From a virus, in the IMG/VR virus record IMGVR_UViG_3300046170_000065, positions 1 to 45,744 of that record: a DNA stretch of 45,744 nucleotides; one strand, given 5' to 3'. The position numbers and the translations under genes are program-made. Below are positions 6,862 through 16,406 of the stretch, in pieces. How positions within the stretch are numbered: position 1 is the first letter of the stretch; every line of letters begins with the position of its first letter. The notes beneath the pieces are model-generated. The model ran no database searches and was not told the DNA's origin. It saw only the letters and a list, made by a program, of their open reading frames with translations.

Positions 6862-7851
6862 ATGGCTTATAACCAATCAGATCAATTTTTCGAGCCGAGT
6901 ACGGATACCGATGCTAACTTTGCGAACTCCGTAAGTGGTCAAACCAATTCATTCTTCCTGCCTTCTATTTATAGTAAGTCAGTACTGAATTTTTTCCGTA
7001 AGTCCTCTGTGGCTGAAGCAATCACTAATACTGATTATGCTGGGGAAATTTCCGCTTTCGGTGATTCTGTAAAGATCATCAAAGAACCTGAGATTACTGT
7101 GTATCAGTATGAAAGAGGTGCAGATGTTACACAAACTAAGTTGACAGACCAAGAGGTAACTCTTGTTGTTGATACTGCGAATGCATTCAAGTTCATCGTT
7201 GATGACATTGAAAGCAACATGTCTCATGTAAACTTCCGTGAAGTTGCAGCTTCTTCTGCTGCTTACTCTTTGCGTGATGCTTTCGATGAAGGCGTAATTG
7301 CAGCTATGTTTGCAGGAGTATCTGCAGCTTCTCCTAACCACATCTTAGGTTCTGATAGCGCAACTGACCTTGCAGCAGGTACTTTTGACGGTACTGGTAA
7401 TCTAGACATAGGTTTTGCTTCTGGTGAGCATGACCCAATTGATGTTCTTTCACACATGGCCCGTCTACTTGACGAGCAAAATGTTCCTGAAGAAGGTCGT
7501 TGGTTCCTAGCTAATCCAGAGTTTTATGAGCAGCTTGTACAAAGCAACTCAAAACTTTTGTCAGTTGATTACAACGCTGGTCAAGGTTCTATCCGTAATG
7601 GTCTGGTATCATCTGGTAAGTTACGTGGATTTGATATGTACAAGACTAACAATATCGCAGCTACTTCAAACGCAGCTGGTAAGTGTATTGCTGGTCACAT
7701 GTCATCTACATGTACTGCTCAGACTATTGTTAACACCGAAGTAATTCGTGATCCAAGCAGCTTTGGCGATATAGTACGAGGACTCCATGTTTATGGAGCT
7801 AAAGTACTACGTGGCGAAGCGTTGGTATCTGCATTCTACGGTATTGACTAA
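6862..7851 (+). CDS. Major capsid protein
   Basis: A 329-residue protein following the scaffold gene, with good codon quality and a GAGG ribosome site. The Gln/Asn-rich start, then a FLPSIYSKSVLNFFRKSSVAE segment, then beta-rich blocks (DSVKIIKEPEITVYQYERG) and a long central helical stretch fit a HK97-fold coat protein as found in T7-like podoviruses. It would form the icosahedral shell. A hairpin with a T-rich tail directly follows the stop, so it may end one major transcript. Confidence 0.85.
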   Translation: MAYNQSDQFFEPSTDTDANFANSVSGQTNSFFLPSIYSKSVLNFFRKSSVAEAITNTDYAGEISAFGDSVKIIKEPEITVYQYERGADVTQTKLTDQEVTLVVDTANAFKFIVDDIESNMSHVNFREVAASSAAYSLRDAFDEGVIAAMFAGVSAASPNHILGSDSATDLAAGTFDGTGNLDIGFASGEHDPIDVLSHMARLLDEQNVPEEGRWFLANPEFYEQLVQSNSKLLSVDYNAGQGSIRNGLVSSGKLRGFDMYKTNNIAATSNAAGKCIAGHMSSTCTAQTIVNTEVIRDPSSFGDIVRGLHVYGAKVLRGEALVSAFYGID

Positions 7852-7859
7852 ATATTATT

Positions 7860-7887
7860 GGGGGCTGAAATATGCCCCCTTTAATTT
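7860..7887 (+). terminator. Probable intrinsic terminator after coat gene
   Basis: GGGGGC (7860-7865) pairs with GCCCCC (7874-7879) across an 8-nt loop, followed by TTTAATTT. It lies 8 bases past the coat stop. The interrupted T-run suggests partial termination, which would give more coat mRNA than tail mRNA. Confidence 0.7.
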
Positions 7888-7903
7888 CAATGGAAGTTAA
7901 AGC

Positions 7904-8071
7904 ATGCCTCAGATTGGAACTGAACATAATCCTGTAAGATTTAACGTCAACAATAAAGTTAAGATACGTTCTCCTTATATGAAAAGTGAGAACAAAAAAA
8001 AGTTTGACGATAACTTTGATCGCATTTTTAGAAACTCTAATAATCCTAGTAAGCAAAAAGAGGACAGTTAG
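7904..8071 (+). CDS. Small protein of unknown function (55 aa)
   Basis: A short gene after the coat terminator: MPQIGTEHNPVRFNVNNKVK at the N-terminus, then a Lys/Asn-rich C-terminus. A GGAAG ribosome site lies at good spacing before ATG 7904. The next short gene starts one base after the TAG. Probably a minor virion or assembly protein by position only. Confidence 0.6.
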   Translation: MPQIGTEHNPVRFNVNNKVKIRSPYMKSENKKKFDDNFDRIFRNSNNPSKQKEDS

Positions 8072-8072
8072 T

Positions 8073-8207
8073 ATGATGTATGGCAAAGATAAAAAGAAAG
8101 AAAAGAAAAAAATGTATAGTAAAGGAGGTAAGGCTAATGGCAACGCTATGGCACGTAGAGATAAGAAAGCTATGGGCGGTGAGATGAAAAAAGGGAAGCC
8201 TTGTTAA
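8073..8207 (+). CDS. Small Lys/Gly-rich protein (44 aa)
   Basis: Starts ATGATG at 8073 (second ATG at 8076 also possible). The product is very basic, with two double-glycine elements (MYSKGGKANG and KKAMGGEMKKG) of the same style seen in larger virion proteins of this genome. An AGGA ribosome site lies about 9 bases upstream. Possibly DNA-binding within the head; function unknown. Confidence 0.5.
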   Translation: MMYGKDKKKEKKKMYSKGGKANGNAMARRDKKAMGGEMKKGKPC

Positions 8208-8360
8208 ATGAAAGTCTCGGCCCCTAAAGGCTATCACTGGATGAAAAGTGGTAAGTCTTATAAACTAATGAAAGATCCCAAGGATGGATACAAAGCCCAT
8301 ACAGGATCTTCAAAGTCTGCTAACTTTGAAATTCAAAAGGTTCATAAAACTAATGGCTAA
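8208..8360 (+). CDS. Small conserved-looking protein (50 aa)
   Basis: Starts immediately after the TAA of the previous gene and overlaps the next gene by 8 bases. The product (KGYHWMKSGKSYKLMKDP, then AHTGSSKSANFEIQKVHK) reads as a compact folded protein. I recall similar 'PKGYHWMK' proteins near the coat genes of marine phages. The AAAAAAGGGAAG stretch upstream can serve as ribosome site. Role unknown. Confidence 0.65.
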   Translation: MKVSAPKGYHWMKSGKSYKLMKDPKDGYKAHTGSSKSANFEIQKVHKTNG

Positions 8361-9123
8361 ATCCTTTTTACAGTTAACAAATGAGCTGTTGCGTGAATCC
8401 AATGAAGTAATATTGACTTCATCTAACTTCGGCTCTGCTACAGGAATACAAGCCCATGCTCAAGACTGTATAAATAGATCTTATTTAGATATTGTAAATG
8501 AAGAACCTAAGTGGCCTTTTTTAGCTACGGCTGAAAGTGGCACAACAGATCCTATGTATGGAAATGTTTCTGTAGAAACTACAGCAGGTACTCGCTGGTA
8601 TGAATTAAAGCCGGCCAGTAATAGCTTAACCACAGACTATGGAGCTATTGATTGGGAAAATTTCTACTTAACTACAGTAGGAGTTACAGGCGAAGTAGCA
8701 CCATATGTTTCTAAAAACTTAAACTATTTAACACCAGAAACTTGGAAAGATTTTAGAAGAGTTTCTGAAAACATGGATGATGCAGATACTCAAAACTGGG
8801 GAGAGCCTAATGGAATAGTGCGAAGTCCTGATGGTAGAAAATTTGGACTTACTCCTATTCCTAAGCAAGTGTATAAAGTTTGGTTCTTTGCTTATGATTT
8901 GCCTACAGCGTTATCAGATTATTCAGATGAAATAGTATTTCCTGATTTGTATAGCACTGTACTTATAGCTAAGGCTAGGTATTACTTGCATCAATTTAAA
9001 GACAACCCACAATCAGCAGCTTTTGCTCTTGATGATTACAAAAAAGGATTAAGAAGTATGCGTGAAAACTTACTTGATCCTAGCACATCCTATTTTAAAG
9101 ATGATAGAGTGGTATTTATTTAA
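8353..9123 (+). CDS. Tail adaptor protein (T7 gp11-like tubular A)
   Basis: A 256-residue protein that would bind below the portal and seat the tail. The N-terminus (MAKSFLQLTNELLRESNEV, then CINRSYLDIVNEEPKWPFL) and later DALRVSENMDD-like Trp/Tyr-rich blocks match the gp11-type gatekeeper family of T7-like phages. The internal ATG at 8353 is preferred over an upstream in-frame ATG because the family begins at MAKSFLQLTN and this start gives an 8-base overlap with the previous gene. Confidence 0.75.
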   Translation: MAKSFLQLTNELLRESNEVILTSSNFGSATGIQAHAQDCINRSYLDIVNEEPKWPFLATAESGTTDPMYGNVSVETTAGTRWYELKPASNSLTTDYGAIDWENFYLTTVGVTGEVAPYVSKNLNYLTPETWKDFRRVSENMDDADTQNWGEPNGIVRSPDGRKFGLTPIPKQVYKVWFFAYDLPTALSDYSDEIVFPDLYSTVLIAKARYYLHQFKDNPQSAAFALDDYKKGLRSMRENLLDPSTSYFKDDRVVFI

Positions 9124-10718
9124 TGTCTTTAGCATTTGGTTTATCTTGTAAAGGAGGTTTAAATACTAACCTCAACGAATTTGATATGCTTCAAAATCCG
9201 GGACTTGCCAAAGAGTTGCAAAACTTTGAGGTAGACCCTGATGGCGGTTACAGAAGAATAAACGGTTACTCTAATTACGGAGACACACGACCCGAAGGTG
9301 CTAGTAAAATTTTAGGTGTTACGCCTTATGGACCGGGCGTAGTAGCTTGTGTAGATACTTCTATCTATTATACTGAAGACGGCTCTACATGGACTCAGAT
9401 AAATGTTGATACAGGTAATAGTGGAGTACTGCAATCTGCATTAAGCAGTCAATCAGTTCTCGATAGACCTAATCAAGGACAAGCTCAATTTTCTTTGATG
9501 AAGTCATCTTTAAGTGCAACTAGTGCTACTTATGGTTCGCTGTCTATAGCAACTGGTCCAAATAAAGTAGCTCACTTTCATATAGATGGTACTGGAAACA
9601 CAAGAAAATTTGTATACAGAGAAACTTCAAGTCCTTCTGCTGGTCAATTTATAGAGATACATGATAAACATTTATGTGTAGTTGACACTACTAATGCACC
9701 TAGTACTTTATCTTATTCTAAAACAAATGACGATAAAGATTTTACTGGTACAGGTTCAGGTTCAGTAACAATAGCAGATGACATTACAGGCATTAAAAGT
9801 TTCCGTGGTTCATTATTTATTTTTTGTCAGAACAGTATTCATAGACTTGATAACATCAACGATTCTGCTAACACTACTGTTGTTCAAATAACAAATAACA
9901 TTGGATGTTTAAGCGGATATAGCATTCAAGAATTTGCTGGAGATATTATATTTTTAGCTCCAGATGGGTTACGCTTAGTAGCTGCTACCTCACGTATTGG
10001 TGACGTAGAGTTAGGCTCTGTTTCAAGACAAGTACAGGCGTTATTAGCTTCTTTAACTTCTAGTATATCTAGCTACACTGTTAGTAGCGTTGTATTAAGA
10101 AATAGATCTCAATATAGATTATTTTACACAGGATCAGGAGCTGATATAAATGCTTCATTAGGCGTAATAGGAACATTAACTCCTAATGGATTTGAGTGGT
10201 CACAAGTAAAAGGTATTCAAGCTCCTGCCATATCTTCAGGATTTAATGCAACTGGAATTGAAAAAGTTTATCATGGTGATAACTTAGGTTACATTTACAA
10301 CCACGACACAGGAAGTAATTTTTATCAAAACGGCACTGTCAAAACAATAAGTGCAAAATATCTCACACCTAATTTAGATTTCGGAGATGTCGGAACTTTA
10401 AAAACATTAAAGTATGCTAAAGTTTCTATTGGCCCAGAAGGAGATATAACTCCTTTTTTAAGAGTTAGATACGATTACGAAGATCCAGCAATACCTCAAC
10501 CCGGTGATTATGAAATAACAAACATTAGAACGCCTGCTGTTTTTGGTAGTTCTCTTTTTAATTCAGCTACATTCGGAGGCTCATTAGATCCAATGACTAG
10601 ACTATCTATACAAGGTAGTGGACATACTTGTAGCTTTAAAATTTTTACTGATGACAACAAGCCATCATATTCAATTAATGGTTTGTATATAGATTACATG
10701 CCGTCTGGTAGGAGATAG
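9123..10718 (+). CDS. Tail tube/nozzle protein, propeller type
   Basis: A 531-residue beta-rich protein coupled to the previous gene by TAATG. The N-terminus (LSCKGGLNTNLNEFDMLQNP, then ELQNFEVDPDGGYRRINGY) and repeated blade-like segments (GVVACVDTSIYYTEDGSTW, SFRGSLFIFCQNSIHRL) suggest a beta-propeller. Proteins like this take the place of tubular protein B (gp12) in many marine podoviruses. It would form the nozzle of the short tail. The functional call relies on position and fold style. Confidence 0.65.
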   Translation: MSLAFGLSCKGGLNTNLNEFDMLQNPGLAKELQNFEVDPDGGYRRINGYSNYGDTRPEGASKILGVTPYGPGVVACVDTSIYYTEDGSTWTQINVDTGNSGVLQSALSSQSVLDRPNQGQAQFSLMKSSLSATSATYGSLSIATGPNKVAHFHIDGTGNTRKFVYRETSSPSAGQFIEIHDKHLCVVDTTNAPSTLSYSKTNDDKDFTGTGSGSVTIADDITGIKSFRGSLFIFCQNSIHRLDNINDSANTTVVQITNNIGCLSGYSIQEFAGDIIFLAPDGLRLVAATSRIGDVELGSVSRQVQALLASLTSSISSYTVSSVVLRNRSQYRLFYTGSGADINASLGVIGTLTPNGFEWSQVKGIQAPAISSGFNATGIEKVYHGDNLGYIYNHDTGSNFYQNGTVKTISAKYLTPNLDFGDVGTLKTLKYAKVSIGPEGDITPFLRVRYDYEDPAIPQPGDYEITNIRTPAVFGSSLFNSATFGGSLDPMTRLSIQGSGHTCSFKIFTDDNKPSYSINGLYIDYMPSGRR

Positions 10719-10720
10719 GA

Positions 10721-11698
10721 ATGGCAGGAACAAATTATACGCGACAAAGTACATTTGCAGATGGCGATACTATTACCGCTGCTTTATTTAATGACGAATA
10801 TAATCAGCTTTTAAATGCTTTTACTTATGCTAGTACAGGAACTACTGGACATAGGCATGATGGTTCAGCAGGACAAGGCGGTAATATTCATACTATTGGC
10901 GATCAAGATTTTTTAAATAAGATTGTTGTTGATAGTACAAACAATAGATGGGGAATTTTTGTTGAAGTAAGTTCTGCAGCTGTAGAACAAATACGAATAC
11001 AAGATGGAGCAGTTGTACCTGTCACTGATAGTGATATTGATTTAGGTACAAGCTCTTTAGAATTTAAAGATTTATACATAGATGGGACAGCAAACATAGA
11101 TGCCTTGGTTGCTGATACGGCTGATATAAATGGTGGAACTATTGATGGGGCTACAGTTGGTGCTGCTTCTGCAAGTACCGGAGCATTTACAACCCTTGAT
11201 GCTTCTGGAGCTACTACTCTTAGCGGTACTTTATCTGTCGAAGGAAATACCACACTTGGAAACGCGGCAACCGATACAGTTACCTTTACTGCCGACATTG
11301 CCTCAGATATTATACCCTCTGCTGATAGTACTCATAGTCTTGGGGACAGCTCTACTTATTGGGCGAATGCCTATATAGATGCAATTACTACTACAGGTAA
11401 TGTATCCGTAGGAGGAAATCTAACGGTTACAGGCACTACCACATTTAATGGAGGAACTCTTACTTTAGGAGATGCTGCTGACGATAATGTTGTATTTGGT
11501 GCAGATGTCAATAGTAATATTATTCCTAATACAGACAACGCTTATGATTTAGGTTCATCTAGTCAAGAGTGGAAAGACTTGTATGTAGATGGTACAGCTT
11601 ATTTAGATGCTATAAATTTTAATGGTACAGCAATTAGTTCTACAGCTGCCGAGTTAAATATTCTTGATGGTGTTACAAGCTACTACTGCAGAACTTAA
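10721..11698 (+). CDS. Long tail fibre, N-terminal part (frameshifted)
   Basis: A 325-residue open frame that stops soon after an apparent one-base insertion (C at 11680). It carries the virion-attachment side of a long fibre: the start [19 protein letters not shown], repeated LG[TS]SS-E-[FW]KDLY[IV]DGTA units, and the first [14 protein letters not shown] repeat. Its last residues (YYCRT) are out of register. Joined to the next frame, the fibre would be 1007 residues. It may be made as a truncated fibre if the insertion is real. Confidence 0.75.
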   Translation: MAGTNYTRQSTFADGDTITAALFNDEYNQLLNAFTYASTGTTGHRHDGSAGQGGNIHTIGDQDFLNKIVVDSTNNRWGIFVEVSSAAVEQIRIQDGAVVPVTDSDIDLGTSSLEFKDLYIDGTANIDALVADTADINGGTIDGATVGAASASTGAFTTLDASGATTLSGTLSVEGNTTLGNAATDTVTFTADIASDIIPSADSTHSLGDSSTYWANAYIDAITTTGNVSVGGNLTVTGTTTFNGGTLTLGDAADDNVVFGADVNSNIIPNTDNAYDLGSSSQEWKDLYVDGTAYLDAINFNGTAISSTAAELNILDGVTSYYCRT

Positions 11699-11835
11699 CA
11701 TACTAGATGGAGTAACTTCTACAGCTGCCGAGTTAAATATTCTTGATGGTGTTACAAGTACTACTGCAGAACTTAACATACTAGATGGAGTTACATCTAC
11801 TGCAACTGAATTAAATTTAGTAGACGGTTCTACTG
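11638..11835 (+). repeat. Tandem fibre repeat array 1 (39-bp units, 78-bp duplication)
   Basis: About five 39-bp units encode variants of [13 protein letters not shown]. Two 78-bp double units, beginning at 11638 and 11717, are nearly identical at DNA level except for an extra C at 11680 in the first copy. The identity suggests a recent tandem duplication, and the extra base breaks the fibre reading frame. Confidence 0.8.
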
Positions 11836-13745
11836 CAGGAACAGTTGTAAATAGTAAAGCAGTTATTTATGGCTCCTCTGGAGAAGTAAAGGGTACTACT
11901 TTTCAAACAGCTACAAATACTTCTGGTAATTTGCTAATCGCTAATGGAACAGCTTTTGCATCTACGGCGGTCGGAGATCTATCAGAAATTTCTACTGTAG
12001 CTAGTGATGATGTATTGCTTGCAGTAGATACTTCTGGCGGTGGTTTAAAAAGAATTTCTAGAAGTACATTAGTTGCAGGATTAGCTGCATCATCAGCCAT
12101 TTCAAATGTAGTTGATGATACTACACCACAGCTAGGCGGTGATTTAGATGTAAATGGAAATGATGTAGTTTCTACTTCTAATGGTAATATTACTTTAACT
12201 CCTAACGGAACTGGAGTTGTTAGAATAGATGGTAATGTAGATATTCAATCTGGAGAAGTTGTATTAAAAAATTCAGGTTCAGTATCTAATGTTAAATTTT
12301 ATTGTGAAGTAAGCAATGCACATTATACACAACTACAATCATCTGCTCATTCAGCATATTCTGGTAATGTAGTATTAACCTTACCTCCGTCTACAGACAC
12401 TTTAGTAGGTAAGGCAACTACTGACACTCTTACAAACAAAACACTAACAAGCCCAGTTCTTACAACACCTAATATTGGAACACCTAGTGCAGGAGTATTA
12501 ACTAATGCAACTGGGCTACCTTTATCAACTGGTGTTACTGGTACATTACCTGTTGCTAATGGAGGCACAGGAGCAACTACTGCAGCAGCAGCCCGAACTA
12601 GTTTAGGTTTAGTTATTGGTACAAATGTATTAGCTTTTGATACGAATCTACAAGCTTTTACAACAGCTTTTACACTTCCTACTTCAGACGGCACTAGTGG
12701 GCAAGCTCTTATTACTAATGCGTCAGGAACAATTTCTTTTGGAGATGTAGATTCTCTTCCTAGTCAATCTGGTAATTCAGGAAAATTTTTAACTACAAAT
12801 GGCACAGCAGCTTCTTGGGCCACTGTAGGTAATTCAGCCTACTCACGTACTTCTTTTACAGCTACTGCAGGGCAAACAACTTTTAGTGTTAGTTATACTG
12901 TAGGCTTTGCAGATGTATTTTTAAACGGTATTAAATTAGTATTAGCTACAGATTTTACAGCTACTAATGGAACTTCTATTGTTTTAGCATCTGGGGCTGC
13001 TGTTAATGATCATGTAGAAGTATTAGCTTATAATGTTATTAGTGTAAGTAATGTTTATACACAAGTACAAACTGATGCTAAATATGCACATGTTTCAAAT
13101 AACCTTTCTGATTTAGCTTCAGCTTCTACAGCTTTAACTAATTTAGGACTTACAAGCACTGCAGCAGAACTAAATATTTTAGATGGGGTTACAAGTACTG
13201 CAGCAGAACTTAATATTTTAGATGGTGTCACAAGTACTGCAGCAGAACTTAATATTTTAGATGGTGTCACAAGTACTGCAGCAGAACTTAACATCCTTGA
13301 TGGTGTTACTGCTACTGCAGCCGAAATTAATTACAATGACATTACAACTCTTGGAACAAGCCAAGCTTCAAAAGTTTTAACAGCTGACGCAAATGGCGAT
13401 GTACTTGCTAGTGAAGAGTTTAAAGCAAAAAGTTATAATGAAACCTATGTAGCAATGTCTGCAAACGATGTTGATTGTGAAACAGGTAACTTTTTCTCAA
13501 AGACAATTTCTGCAAACACTACGTTTACGTTTAGCAATCCTCCTGCAAGTGGAACTGCCTATGGTTTTGTTTTACAGCTAACAGTAAGCGGTACACGCAC
13601 AGTTACTTGGCCCAGTGCTGTTGATTGGGCAGGTGGTTCTGCACCAGATGCTCCAGCTTCAGGTGAAACAGATATATTGTGTTTTATTACACGCGACGGT
13701 GGTACCACTTGGTACGGTTTCCTCGCAGGAGATGCTTTAGCGTGA
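11681..13745 (+). CDS. Long tail fibre, C-terminal part (frameshifted)
   Basis: Continuation of the fibre in the +1 frame. An isolated ATG exists at 11664 in this frame, but there is no convincing ribosome site, so independent translation is doubtful. About 690 residues include the [10 protein letters not shown] array, a [15 protein letters not shown] segment, a [23 protein letters not shown] motif typical of phage fibre trimerisation regions, a second array of four repeats (about 13150-13310), and a C-terminal beta domain ([28 protein letters not shown]). It probably trimerises and contacts the host surface. Confidence 0.7.
13150..13310 (+). repeat. Tandem fibre repeat array 2 (39-bp units)
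   Basis: Four consecutive 39-bp units encode [13 protein letters not shown]. Adjacent copies differ at only a few bases. The array separates two fibre regions and should be prone to unit gain and loss by recombination. Confidence 0.85.
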
Positions 13746-15079
13746 GCCTTATTTCAACTCTTACAATGCTAGGTAAAGCCGGTTCTGGTAGTGGCGTTTC
13801 TTATTGGGTAAACGAAGCTCATATATCACGATCATACGGATGGTCTTCTTCGCTTGGTAGAATAGCTGTAAGTTCAGATCATGTGGTTATGTTTGGTAAG
13901 GAGCAGGTAGAAAACTCCTACACTGGTAGTGCTATTTTGGTCTACGACCAAGACGGCAGCCAATTAAGCACAAAGCTATTCTGGAATAATTCTGGTCAGT
14001 CTGCATCGGATCGTACTGAGCCGACTTCAGCAATGTATGACGAAACTACCGATAGATTTTATACCCCAAACTATGGGCCAGCAGGTTCTAGTCAACTCTC
14101 GCGATGGCAGATGGGTAGCAATGACCTACTATCTTCAAATTACTGCAAGAGTGGTGGTGGGACAAACGATACTTTTCCCTCTAATATAACGTCTACTGCC
14201 TCCAATGAAGTATCTTACTTCTCACGAGGTGTACTACCGAGTTCTACTTGGAACAGCACAGTATACAACGTTGCCTATAAAAGCAGTGGCAGTCATGTAA
14301 AGAGATACGTCATTGGCAACACCAACTACAACTACTACCCATCCTGTGGTGCTTTTGAGCAATATAATTCAACACCTACTTACGGTTATTTAGGCTTCTA
14401 TTTTTATCAATCTGGCTTGAAAGGAGGAGTTACAAAGTTTAATTTATCAAACGGCTCAACTGAGTGGGGCAGAAGACTCCAGTATGACGACGGATACGGT
14501 AGCAGTTATAGCGGTAGACTTAATGCCGTCTGCCCAGACGACTCAGGAAATGTTTTGTGTGGGTTTGATTTTTCTGGAGGAAATAACCCTCTGGTTTTAT
14601 TAAACAGTTCAGGGTCGGTAGTTTGGTCAAGAAGCTCAGATTCTGAAATTATCAGAATTGATTGGGATAATGTAAACGACCGATGGGTAATTCTAACTGC
14701 TTACCGGATGAAATTAGAGTTTATTTACCCAAACGGAACTACTGCTCAAGGGTTAGAAGTAAATATCTCCGGTCTTGATATGAACACTAACAACAGTGAC
14801 GTTAAATATGATTTTGTAAATAACATTGCTTGGATTTTTGGTCATAGAAATAGTGATTACAAATATATTGTTAAAAGACCTTTAGATTCTTCGCTCGATG
14901 GGACGTATGGCTCTTACACTTTAGCTACGACAAACAGTGGCATTGGCACTAGTTGGACTTCTGGTTACTCTTGGAACAATGTAAGTATGACCGGATACTC
15001 CGATACTGTTAGTACAACTAGTATGAGTATAAATCAACTTACTAACTATGTGTCTACAACTAAAACAGATTTAGGGTAA
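13742..15079 (+). CDS. Propeller-like tail/receptor-binding protein
   Basis: A 445-residue beta-rich protein. The GTG start at 13742 overlaps the fibre stop as GTGA and follows AGGAG (13727-13731); an ATG at 13766 is the alternative. After [14 protein letters not shown] come repeated blade-like blocks ([48 protein letters not shown]), as in WD/SBBP-like propellers found after fibres in marine phages. A distal adhesin role is likely from position. No enzyme motif seen. Confidence 0.6.
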   Translation: MSLISTLTMLGKAGSGSGVSYWVNEAHISRSYGWSSSLGRIAVSSDHVVMFGKEQVENSYTGSAILVYDQDGSQLSTKLFWNNSGQSASDRTEPTSAMYDETTDRFYTPNYGPAGSSQLSRWQMGSNDLLSSNYCKSGGGTNDTFPSNITSTASNEVSYFSRGVLPSSTWNSTVYNVAYKSSGSHVKRYVIGNTNYNYYPSCGAFEQYNSTPTYGYLGFYFYQSGLKGGVTKFNLSNGSTEWGRRLQYDDGYGSSYSGRLNAVCPDDSGNVLCGFDFSGGNNPLVLLNSSGSVVWSRSSDSEIIRIDWDNVNDRWVILTAYRMKLEFIYPNGTTAQGLEVNISGLDMNTNNSDVKYDFVNNIAWIFGHRNSDYKYIVKRPLDSSLDGTYGSYTLATTNSGIGTSWTSGYSWNNVSMTGYSDTVSTTSMSINQLTNYVSTTKTDLG

Positions 15080-15083
15080 ATTT

Positions 15084-15533
15084 ATGTATATAAAAGTAAA
15101 CAACGACGCGCCTGAGAACTATTCAATCGGACAGCTTCGGAGAGACAACCCACAAACTTCTTTTCCAAAACAAATTTCAGAAGAAATGCTTGCTGAGTAT
15201 GATGTGTACGCAACTACAACCGCAAAACCACCTGAAGTATTATCGACACAAAAATTAAATCAATCTACCAAACCAGTTCTTGTTGACGGAGCGTGGGTAT
15301 ATCAGTGGACTGTTGTTGAAAAAACTGCGGATGAGATTGCGGAGTATAATGCAAATCAAGCTACCGCTATGCGTGAAAAAAGAAATACTCTTCTTTCAAA
15401 CACCGACTTTTATGCCTTATCAGATGTCACTATGACTGACACAATGGCTACTTACAGGCAAGCCTTGAGGGATATTACTACTCACTCAGACTTTCCTAAT
15501 TTGTCTGACGATGATTGGCCTACAGCCCCATAG
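15084..15533 (+). CDS. Tail fibre assembly chaperone (Phage_tail_APC type)
   Basis: A 149-residue protein. The C-terminal block ATAMREKRNTLLSNTDFYAL, then MATYRQALRDI and a closing PNLSDDDWP matches the Phage_tail_APC family (MRxKRxxLLxxSDW...YRQALRDI...FP...W). Such proteins help fold or attach the neighbouring fibre. The N-terminal half is specific to this phage and includes SIGQLRRDNPQTSFPKQI. It lies between two fibre-type genes. Confidence 0.75.
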   Translation: MYIKVNNDAPENYSIGQLRRDNPQTSFPKQISEEMLAEYDVYATTTAKPPEVLSTQKLNQSTKPVLVDGAWVYQWTVVEKTADEIAEYNANQATAMREKRNTLLSNTDFYALSDVTMTDTMATYRQALRDITTHSDFPNLSDDDWPTAP

Positions 15534-15542
15534 GAGTTTTAA

Positions 15543-16154
15543 ATGAGTAGAGCAAGAGATATAGCTGATAGCGCATCTACTATCAATGCACTTGACGGTG
15601 TTACTGCTACTGGAGCAGAACTAAATATTTTAGATGGTGTAACAAGCACAACAGCTGAATTAAATTTAGTAGACGGAGTTACAGGTACTACAGGTACAGG
15701 TAATATGGCGTTAAGTACTAGTGCAGCACTTACAACTCCTAAAGTTACTACTGGTATACAAGACTCAGGTGCTAACTTAGTTATTCCTTTTGATACCAAT
15801 CAGTTTTTTTCTGGTACATTTTCTGATAAAGTTGTGGCTATAGGAAACACCGGAACATCACAAACAATAGATTTAAATGATGGTAATTTATTTACTGCTA
15901 CACTTAATGGTAATTGTACTTTTACACTCGCTACTGCTAATAGTGTTAGTAATAGAGGAAGTTCATTTACTTTAGTTCTAACTAACGATGGAACGGCAGG
16001 TCGAAGTTTGGCTTTGGCGGGAGGTACATTTAAATACCCCGGTGGGTCGGTGACTAGAACGACCGACGCAAATACAACAGATATATGGTTCTTTTTCACA
16101 CCAGATGGTGGGACAACCTACTATGTAAGTATACCTATGAAAAATCTTTCTTAA
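15543..16154 (+). CDS. Short tail fibre/tip protein with shared repeats
   Basis: A 203-residue protein with a strong AGGAG ribosome site. The N-terminus MSRARDIADSASTINALDGV is a widespread start of phage fibre proteins. It is followed by two copies of the same repeat as the long fibre ([26 protein letters not shown]). The C-terminal domain (NGNCTFTLATANSV, FTLVLTNDGTAG, YPGGSVTRTTDANTTDIW) is close in style to the end of the long fibre. It may be an alternative or accessory fibre tip. Confidence 0.75.
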   Translation: MSRARDIADSASTINALDGVTATGAELNILDGVTSTTAELNLVDGVTGTTGTGNMALSTSAALTTPKVTTGIQDSGANLVIPFDTNQFFSGTFSDKVVAIGNTGTSQTIDLNDGNLFTATLNGNCTFTLATANSVSNRGSSFTLVLTNDGTAGRSLALAGGTFKYPGGSVTRTTDANTTDIWFFFTPDGGTTYYVSIPMKNLS

Positions 16155-16169
16155 TTTGGAGAAAAAAAA

Positions 16170-16406
16170 ATGGCTCTTTCACCAGAAATGCAAGCAGTGG
16201 TTGATCAGCAAAAGGCAATAGAAGATATTCGTCATAATAATCAAGCGGTAGTAGAAGGTAAGAGGATAAAAATGGAAGTGTTAAGACTCGCTAAAGAAGT
16301 TCTTGTAGAAAATAGAAGAACTAAATCACTTTCAGAAGCTACAGATATTACCAGTGCAAATGTAAAAGATTTTGCAGATGTTCTAACAGATTATGTAAAC
16401 AGCTAA
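16170..16406 (+). CDS. Small helical protein of unknown function
   Basis: A 78-residue, mostly helical protein (VVDQQKAIEDIRHNNQAVVE, LRLAKEVLVENRR). A GGAG site precedes the ATG across an A-run. Its stop overlaps the next start as TAATG, so it is translated with the oxygenase genes. No known motif. Confidence 0.7.
   Translation: MALSPEMQAVVDQQKAIEDIRHNNQAVVEGKRIKMEVLRLAKEVLVENRRTKSLSEATDITSANVKDFADVLTDYVNS

Noticed and set aside
11664-11700. Programmed +1 frameshift in the long fibre gene
   Set aside because: No slippery codon, stop codon or stimulating structure lies at the shift; the extra C is explained more simply by comparison with the second, intact copy of the repeat.
13055-13294. 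Minus-strand open frames across fibre repeats (also 12347-12694, 10903-11298, 15539-15799)
   Set aside because: They mirror the repeat codons, have no ribosome sites and oppose the late operon; shadows of the fibre genes.
13150-13310. CRISPR-like array
   Set aside because: The 39-bp repeats are contiguous without spacers and encode protein repeats.
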